NCBI RefSeq assembly: GCF_021917145.1
Contig: NC_061073.1
Location: 4,680,550-4,744,549 of the forward strand
Reading direction: 5' to 3'
DNA from: Hypomesus transpacificus
Lineage: Eukaryota > Chordata > Actinopteri > Osmeriformes > Osmeridae
Length of the DNA: 64,000 nucleotides
Shown: positions 57,196 to 64,000 of the stretch, in pieces
How the letters are laid out: the number at the start of each line of letters is the position of its first letter
Numbering within the stretch: the first letter of the stretch is position 1
Translations under genes and position numbers: made by a program
The notes under the pieces: generated by a model
The model's input: the letters and a program-made list of their open reading frames with translations, nothing else
Database searches by the model: none
What the model was told of the DNA's origin: nothing

Positions 57196-60100
57196 ATGAA
57201 GATTCATCGTTGCACCACCTGTCTGGTGGTGGTGGTCCTGGTGGGAGTTTTGAGTGACGTTCAAGAAGACTGGGAAAAGTCGCCTCGAATCCAGAAGCTC
57301 ATCTGGCCGAAGGAGCCTTCGTACCCAACCCTGTGGCCCATCTGGCCTCAAACCCAGAAGCCCATCTGGCCAAAGAAGCCTTCGTACCCAACCCAGTGGC
57401 CCATCTGGCCTCAAACCCAAAAGCCCATCTGGCCTCCAACCCAGAACCCCATCTGGCCGAAGCAGCCTTTGTATCCAACCCAGAGGCCCAACTGGCCTCG
57501 AACCCAGAACCCCATCTGGCCGAAGCAACCTTTGTACCCAACCCAGTGGCCCATCTGGCCTCAAACCCATAAGCCCATATGGCCGAAGCGGCCTTCGTAT
57601 TTAACCCAGAGGCCCATCTGGCCTCAAACCCAGAAGCCCATCTGTCCGAAGCAGCCTTCGTATCCAACCCAGAGGCCCATTTGGCCTCAAGCCCAGAAGC
57701 CCGTCTGGCCGAAGCAGCCTTTGTATTCAACCCAGAGGCCCATCTGGCCTCAAACCCAGAAGCCCATCTGTCCGAAGCAGCCTTCGTATCCAACTCAGAG
57801 GCCCATCTGGCCTCAAGCCCAGAAGCCCGTCTGGCCGAAGCAGCCTTCGTATCCAACCCAGAGGCCCATCTGGCCTCAAGCCCATAAGCCCGTCTGGCCG
57901 AAGCAGCCTTTGTATTCAACCCAGAGGCCCATCTGGCCTCAAGCCCAGAAGCCCGTCTGGCCGAAGCAGCCTTCGTACCCAACCCAGAGGCCTGAGTGGC
58001 CTGATACCATGCCACCTGTGTTTGCAACATTGTCGTCAAGTGTCCAGTATCCTCGGACAACTCCATACTGTGATGTACAACAAAGTGTCAAGATAACATG
58101 TGGATCTGGCATAACCTTTGCAGCCAGTTGTACAGCTATAAACTGCTGTTTTGATGGCCAGAGATGCTTCTATGGAAAATTAGGTGAGTGCTTTGGACTA
58201 TGTAATATCTACTCCTTGTGGTCAATATCTATGGAATGGTTTTCACTGTAGTGTTTGTTGTTCTTCATCAGTGACTGTACAGGCCACCAAAGACGGTCAG
58301 ATTGTGGTGGTGGTGTCCAAACAGGCCACTCTTCCAACTTTGGACCTAACCTCGGTTCGTCTTCGGAATGATGCAGACCCGCAATGCAGACCCATTGCCT
58401 TTAACTCTGCCTTTATAGTCTTCCAGTTCGCTGTCACAGCTTGTGGAACCTCCGTAATGGTAAAATAAACTGGTGTTGCTGTTCATGAAAACAACATTTT
58501 GGATCTCTGAAAATGGATCAACTATTTCATAATTTGATAGAGGAGCCTGCACTACATTTTGGTTCTTTGGTAAATTGTATGATTTTGTTTCTTGTAGGGA
58601 GGAACTGATTTCATAGTCTATGAGAACAGCATGGAGTCTTCTTATGATGTCAGCTTTGGACCTCTGGGATACATTACAAGGGACAGCTACTTTAAGTAGG
58701 TACAGGTGAGACATTTACAGTGACTTTCTTTGGTGTCAAACAGATCACTAAATGATCTAAGCCAGTGTTGAGTTATACTGTTGCAGCTAACGTTGTATTC
58801 GAAGGACGATAGGTTGATCACCTTTTAGCCGTTCTTGGCATATCTATTGTATGCGCTGCAGGCACATCAGTCTCACGGTCAGACAGCTTCTGATTGAACA
58901 TATAAACTGGAACAAACAACACGCTACAGAGGTAGCGCCTCCCAGTGGCACAAACATATATGTCCAACCACAGAACAGTACAGCACCACATTTACATACA
59001 ACTGAGGACATAATGAACATATTTTAACAGCCAGGTTGGATACCATTATAATTTAACTTTACATGATGTTATGGTTCACAAAATAATTAACATTATTTAG
59101 TCATAACTGTGGACTTCCAGATTCAGCTGCCCGTTACATAACTTTGTGGATGTTGGCAAGTATAACAAAAAAATGTGTTAAGAGGTTACAACAGTCACTA
59201 ACTGTAGAATGCCTAGAATGTTAGTACCTCAAAATAATTACAAATCTGTAGTTTTTAATTTCCAGAAAATGTTTCAGTTTGCAAATTTAGAATGACTGAA
59301 CTATAATAATGTATAAATAACATTTGAACAATTTTACCATAGGTAAGTTGCCAGGTAGAAATTATGAGTTTAATGTGGTTTCACCTCACTTTAATTGACT
59401 AAAATATAATTCTTAAATTGGCTGAATTGAACTGCTTTCTTTTCAGGCTGGCATTCCAGATCAGATACACGGGGATGTCCGTACAAACTCTGACTGTCGA
59501 GATATTGGACAAAAACAACCCCCTTGACGTTTATGATGAAGGCCCCCTTAATCTCGAACTCAGACTGGCAAATGGCCAGTGCTCAGTGAAGGGCTGTAGG
59601 GATGGTGAGTTGCTTCCAGAGTGTCTTGACAGTATTCCAGAGCTGCTTGTGTCCTGATGAGAAAAGTAACCCAAACTCTCCTCCCCAACAGAAAACATGT
59701 ACTACTCCTCATATTATGGCATGGCAGACTATGCCGTTACCAAGGTGCTGCGGGATCCTGTGTACGTGGAGGTGCGTGTTAAGGATAAGACAGACGGCAG
59801 TATGGTGCTGATCCTGAACCGCTGCTGGGCCACCAACAGCCCTCTGCCTCACAGCATACCCCAGTGGGACCTCCTGGTTGGCGGGTAACTACTGCACCGT
59901 ACACCTCTTACCGCAGTGCACATCGTGGAACTGTCCTCTAGTGTCAGGTGTTCTGCATCGTCAGCGCCTATGGTTATGTTGTCTGTTCATCTCACACTCT
60001 TTCTCCTCTTCTAAAAGCTGTCCAAACCCAAATGACAACAAGTACCTGACCACTTTGGTTCCAGTGGCCAGCTCTCCCGACGTCCAATTCCCCTCACACT

Positions 60101-60571
60101 ACAAACGCTTCGTTGTCAAGATGTTCACCTTTATCAACCAGTCAACTAGGCTTCCTACGACTAATCAGGTAACCCGTGCCAGAGCATAACGATGTCTCCC
60201 TGCCCTTGATGTTCTGCTGGTCACCATTCTAACACGATGCTTTGTCCCCAGGTGTTCTTCCACTGCTCCGCCACAGTGTGCCACTCTGCTGTCGCCAACT
60301 GTGCGCAGTCATGCCTTCTCAGGAAAAGTATGTGGATTCACATCAATTCCAATTATACAGCATTATTCCAGTTGGATAACTGATTAGTGTCTGAAGCTCT
60401 AGAAGAATGTGTCAGAAATCAAATTGGATGTGAAGCTGGGTTCTGACTGTCCCTTTGCTTGTCTGTTCTCCAGGGAGAGATGTATCTGAGGACCCCAGCG
60501 CATCCACAGGAGTGGTGGTTTCCAGTGGAGCTGTGATCCTGATAGAGGGCTCTGGTGGAAAGCTTGAGTAA
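57196..60571 (+). CDS. Zona pellucida ZPB/choriogenin-H-like egg envelope protein, copy 2
   Basis: Eight exons: 57196-58183, 58272-58459, 58598-58695, 59447-59604, 59692-59884, 60018-60168, 60252-60327, 60474-60571 (1950 nt, 649 residues). Architecture as copy 1: signal peptide MKIHRCTTCLVVVVLVGVLSD, repeat array, trefoil domain ([26 protein letters not shown]), ZP domain, RKRR furin-type site at the exon 7/8 junction, no membrane helix. The array is different: 11 units of a 21-residue motif (KPIWPKQPSYPTQRPIWPQ type). Exon 8 is 15 nt shorter than in copy 1, and the tail ends GGKLE in place of EQLQ. Intron 3 contains a solo LTR. The polyadenylation signal is altered. All splice sites remain GT-AG and the frame is open, so the gene looks functional at the DNA level. 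Confidence 0.94.
57298..57995 (+). repeat. 63-bp coding repeat array of zp copy 2
   Basis: Eleven units of about 63 bp (CATCTGGCCGAAGCAGCCTT start) encode WPKQPSYPTQRPIWPQ(T/A)QKP. The 3' part shows a 126-bp higher-order period. Two units 126 bp apart have TGT in place of TGG (57643 and 57769), giving ICPKQP. Third-frame and antisense open frames here are by-products of the array. Confidence 0.95.
58766..59029. mobile_element. Solo LTR (264 bp) in intron 3 of zp copy 2
   Basis: Begins TGTTGAGTTATACTG and ends ATATTTTAACA (TG...CA termini). Flanked by exact 5-bp duplications GCCAG (58761-58765 and 59030-59034). Copy 1 has a single GCCAG at the homologous place (51753-51757), an uninterrupted empty site. 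TGTTG...AACA ends hint at a Copia-like LTR, but the class is a guess. Confidence 0.93.
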
Positions 60572-60951
60572 TCTTTTCCTGCTCTGATACATGTAGTAAC
60601 TTCTGAACCCTGCATGTATCTTTCTTGAAAGAAATACAAAAGAGTTGTGACCTACCTTGATGGCTTATTGTCTTGCTTCCTCCATATAAGTTTTCTGAGA
60701 ATAGAATTCATGATACATATTTCTTGTTTTAAGATATATGAAGTAGAATTAATCGTGGGGTTCTTAAAAGGGCTTTTCAGAGCAGCCAAGAAGCTGCTGG
60801 ATGTCAGAGAGTTAGGAAATGAAGAGTGGTAAAGGGGACAGAAGTAGAACACTCAAGTTGATGATAGCTGTACTTATGGTCTACTAGTCTCTGGTGTATG
60901 TTGATGAGCACTAGGTGTGTGGTCATAGGATGGCATATGGTCTCCTCCTAC

Positions 60952-62261
60952 CAGCGGCGTAACAAGGACTTGGCGGGCCCGAGTGCAGATCTCACCAACG
61001 GGCCCCTTACCGACCTATCATCAGGCGAAATTATTGAGTTTTCAGTTTAGCGATGCGCAATAAAAATGTAGGCTACTCATGATGTACAATTAAGGGTAAC
61101 GACTGCTCCTTCTATGTGAAGATAGATGACGGTTTTCAAAAGTGAACGGCTCTGACTCGCGAGTCTCTGGCTCTAGATTATGCTTGCTACAACACGGAAT
61201 GAGCATAATGGAACAGTCAGTCATGAGCCGACGTATCTGCGACGTTTGAAATAGAGCACAGAGATGAGAAGAAAATCTGATCATTTACCGAGGCTTATCC
61301 GACGTTATGAATGACGTTTCATCTGTCATGTGTGCTATCTGGGTACTAGTAAAAAACAAAAACAGTCACTTCGATGGTGAATATTTGATTTTATGTTCGT
61401 TACATATGCTAGTTTACATTTAGTCTATCTAGCTTTAGCTATTTTCCGACTACATCCTGCACATAGTTACTATATCTAACCTGGCCGCTGCCTGGTAGCC
61501 TAGGCCTATATGTGCATTTTTATGACGTTTAATAGCGGTGTCAACTGCATACACCAGACAGTAAACGTTATGTAATTATTAGCCTACCCTGGTGGCTGAG
61601 TTTCACACTCATTGCTGTTGCCGGGCTGGGGTCAGACGTAGCGTCCTCTTCAACACGCTTCGCCACAATCCAAATGAGGATAGTTTTGACAGCTTTGCCA
61701 CCCTTACATCTTGCTCTTTTCGTTCCTGCCGCTTTCTGGAGCCACTTTTATGTTAAAGGGCATGGCATGGGGTAGCCTAATTTGCTTCAAAACGCTAATG
61801 CAACACAACTGTAGTATCCCAACAACAACTGGATGGGAACAATCGTGTGTGGGTGGGCGGGAATCTTTGACAACAATATTACCCAGACATCCTTGCTATT
61901 TTTCGAGGGCAATATTACTTAATAAAAACGACATTTGTTTCATTCAGCAAAAGGCAAATGAGGAAAAAATAATTATTTGCTGTTGTTAACACTGACTGTT
62001 TTTAAATGTTTATTGGACAGATGATAGCTCGTAATTCTGAATAACTGACACCATAATTGAGAAATATTTGCGAATTGATAAGAGTGGATCATATGTGATC
62101 TACAATGTGCAGTATTACAGCTGTGCAAGGGGCCCGGTCAGATTGCCTTAAGGGGCACGGTCAGGTTGTCTCACTTTTACGGTGAGATCGAGGACGGGCC
62201 CCCTTTCGCCACGGGCCCTAGTGCAGCTGCACTCCTTGCACTCCCTACAGTTACGCCACTG
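60952..62261. mobile_element. hAT-type non-autonomous transposon, 1310 bp, in 3' flank of zp copy 2
   Basis: Starts CAGCGGCGTAAC and ends GTTACGCCACTG (inverted match 11 of 12). Flanked by exact 8-bp duplications CCTCCTAC (60944-60951 and 62262-62269). The homologous site in copy 1 (53664-53671) has one CCTCCTAC and no insert. Subterminal regions carry GGGCCC-rich motifs (GCGGGCCCGAGTGCAG; ACGGGCCCTAGTGCAG in the other end). No transposase frame. Confidence 0.95.
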
Positions 62262-62356
62262 CCTCCTACCAAACATCAGTTAAATCTTACTATATATTTT
62301 TGGTACACTTTGGGCAGAGTAACATATTAACCATGACAATATCAGACATAAGTAAC

Positions 62357-63696
62357 AGTAGTTTGGACAGCTAACGTTTGTTCATTGCAGTCCTTAACAA
62401 ATGTGGTATTTGAATGAATTAGATTGAACACTTACAATTGGTAGCGTACAGGACTCCATCTGCTAATACCCAAGTGACTCACTGTGGTAGAAAGTCTGAA
62501 GGATTAATGCATAATATAAACTAGATTACTTGTTCACTAGGTTAGATATCATTCAAATACGTATTTATTATCGATCAAACAATTGAACACAGAAACAACC
62601 ATCTTAACACACAAACAACAGGCAATACACAAAACCATCTGGCCATAAATCAGATGGGATCAAAAGTAGCACACGCCCCAACAGCGTCTCCCAGGTTCTG
62701 ATGCCTAAGCTATCTTCAGCTTTGATATTGAGTTCCCCCACAATAGACTGGTCACCATCTCAGGTGACCAACCTCATGTCTGGTTCCCTCCATGTCTGTC
62801 TTCACTGAGGTAAGAGGTGTCACCTGCTTGCTAACTCTTCCCCTGCATAGATCAACCAGCTTGTCCTCCTGACCAAGAAAACACATTCCACAAGTGATGG
62901 CACAGTATATCACTAACTTCAACAAACCTTATAATATAATACAGTGAAGCAGTATATGGTTAAACATTACTTTTCTAAACCTAATTGAATATATGAAACA
63001 ATTCCATCACACACCCACTTACAGGACATAAAATAGATGATTTCAACTGTCAATAAGGTTGTAAGGACCACACAATTGAAAACATTGCTGTTCCTCTGTA
63101 TCTCACCACATAGATTCAGGTCCATTTACAAAATAATAAGTAAAAGCTTTTTAACTTAGTAACTTTTCTCAAAGAAACAATTTTAATGTAATAGTATCAT
63201 TGAAGATCTAACTTCAGATTTCCAGCGTGACAACTCTCCTCTTCAATCTAACCCTGCATTCCTGTGGCTCCAACTCTAAACCTAATTGGAAACCTGGCAT
63301 CATTTACCGATCATTATAGACCAGCATGTGGTGGGCAGAATTTCCCCATCAAGTCACAGATAACCACTTAGACTGTGAATATACGATCTCCTCCTACGGC
63401 TGATTCTCTCCTCCAGGAGCCTGTGGATGGGATGAGCAGTGGCCTCCAACACAATAATCAATCCTTTTGCATAACGTACCAACCTCAAACCTCAGTTGGA
63501 GCTCCAACTTTGCATTGTGAATTACAGACCAGAGGTTGGTTGTCCTTGCAGTACTGGGTAAGAAGACCCATGCACCTGTGGTGGCCAGGCCACAAAATAG
63601 GGTGAGGTTCATAAAGCCAACCTCAATGTCCTTCAGTTGCCTTTTCACTTCAGAAGAACATAGACAGAGCATCAGACATGATGATTCTTCGCCCAC
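62357..63696. other. Intergenic DNA and 3' region of tmem263
   Basis: AT-rich, no coding features seen. The part nearest 63696 is probably the 3' untranslated region of the minus-strand tmem263 gene. Short open frames at 63375-63696 lack motifs. Confidence 0.45.

Positions 63697-64000
<304 letters not shown>

Larger units (their letters stand above)
56525..62356 (+). repeat. Tandem segmental duplication, copy 2
   Basis: Aligns with copy 1 (49806-53759) from GTGACTTACTTTAGTTAACT at about 56528 to ATAAGTAACA at about 62356. It is enlarged by a solo LTR in intron 3, a 1310-bp hAT element in the 3' flank and a 264-bp longer exon 1. Confidence 0.9.

Noticed and set aside
57299-58066. Antisense and third-frame repeats over zp copy 2
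   Set aside because: Same by-product of a 63-bp array, which is open in several frames.

Overview
The window is nuclear DNA of a bony fish, most likely a teleost. Genes are split by short GT-AG introns. Two finTRIM-type genes, two choriogenin/ZPB-like egg-coat genes and many fish-type SINE, LINE, hAT and Harbinger copies are present. Species cannot be fixed from the sequence. I rebuilt exons by hand. The reading frame closes exactly across all exons for slc15a5 (588 codons), both finTRIM genes (560 and 549), tmem17 (191) and both zp genes (566 and 649), which strongly supports those models.

Layout: 1-271 holds the N-terminal coding exon of an ST3GAL2-like sialyltransferase (minus). 0.3-11.3 kb is gene-poor: microsatellites, an unassigned exon-like chain, an 18-copy 49-bp minisatellite, and a LINE inserted in a SINE. 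11.4-18.9 kb is slc15a5 (plus), with a complete finTRIM gene on the opposite strand inside its second intron. A second finTRIM gene (minus) follows at 20.7-23.1 kb, then tmem17 (plus, 24.1-25.4 kb). AGBL2 (minus, 26.0-34.9 kb, with a Harbinger fossil in an intron) and FNBP4 (minus, 36.6-45.7 kb) are adjacent on the same strand, as in human. 45.8-49.8 kb is mostly repeats. 49.8-62.4 kb is a tandem duplication carrying two zona pellucida genes. The window closes with the last coding exon of TMEM263 (minus).

The most informative region is the egg-coat pair. The copies share promoter, exon structure, trefoil domain, ZP domain and furin site. Their N-terminal proline/glutamine/tryptophan arrays were built from different repeat units (8 versus 21 residues). 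Their 3' halves are almost identical and look gene-converted. The second copy carries a solo LTR and a hAT element, both absent from the first copy, whose intact empty target sites can be read directly. The first copy carries a palindrome best explained by a replication template switch.

The second notable feature is in FNBP4: a 54-bp unit spanning an intron end and exon start is repeated four times, giving four in-phase splice acceptors. The genes are otherwise functionally unrelated: sialylation, proton-coupled transport, antiviral-type TRIM, ciliary transition zone, tubulin processing, a WW-domain nuclear protein and oocyte envelope. No operon-like logic applies.
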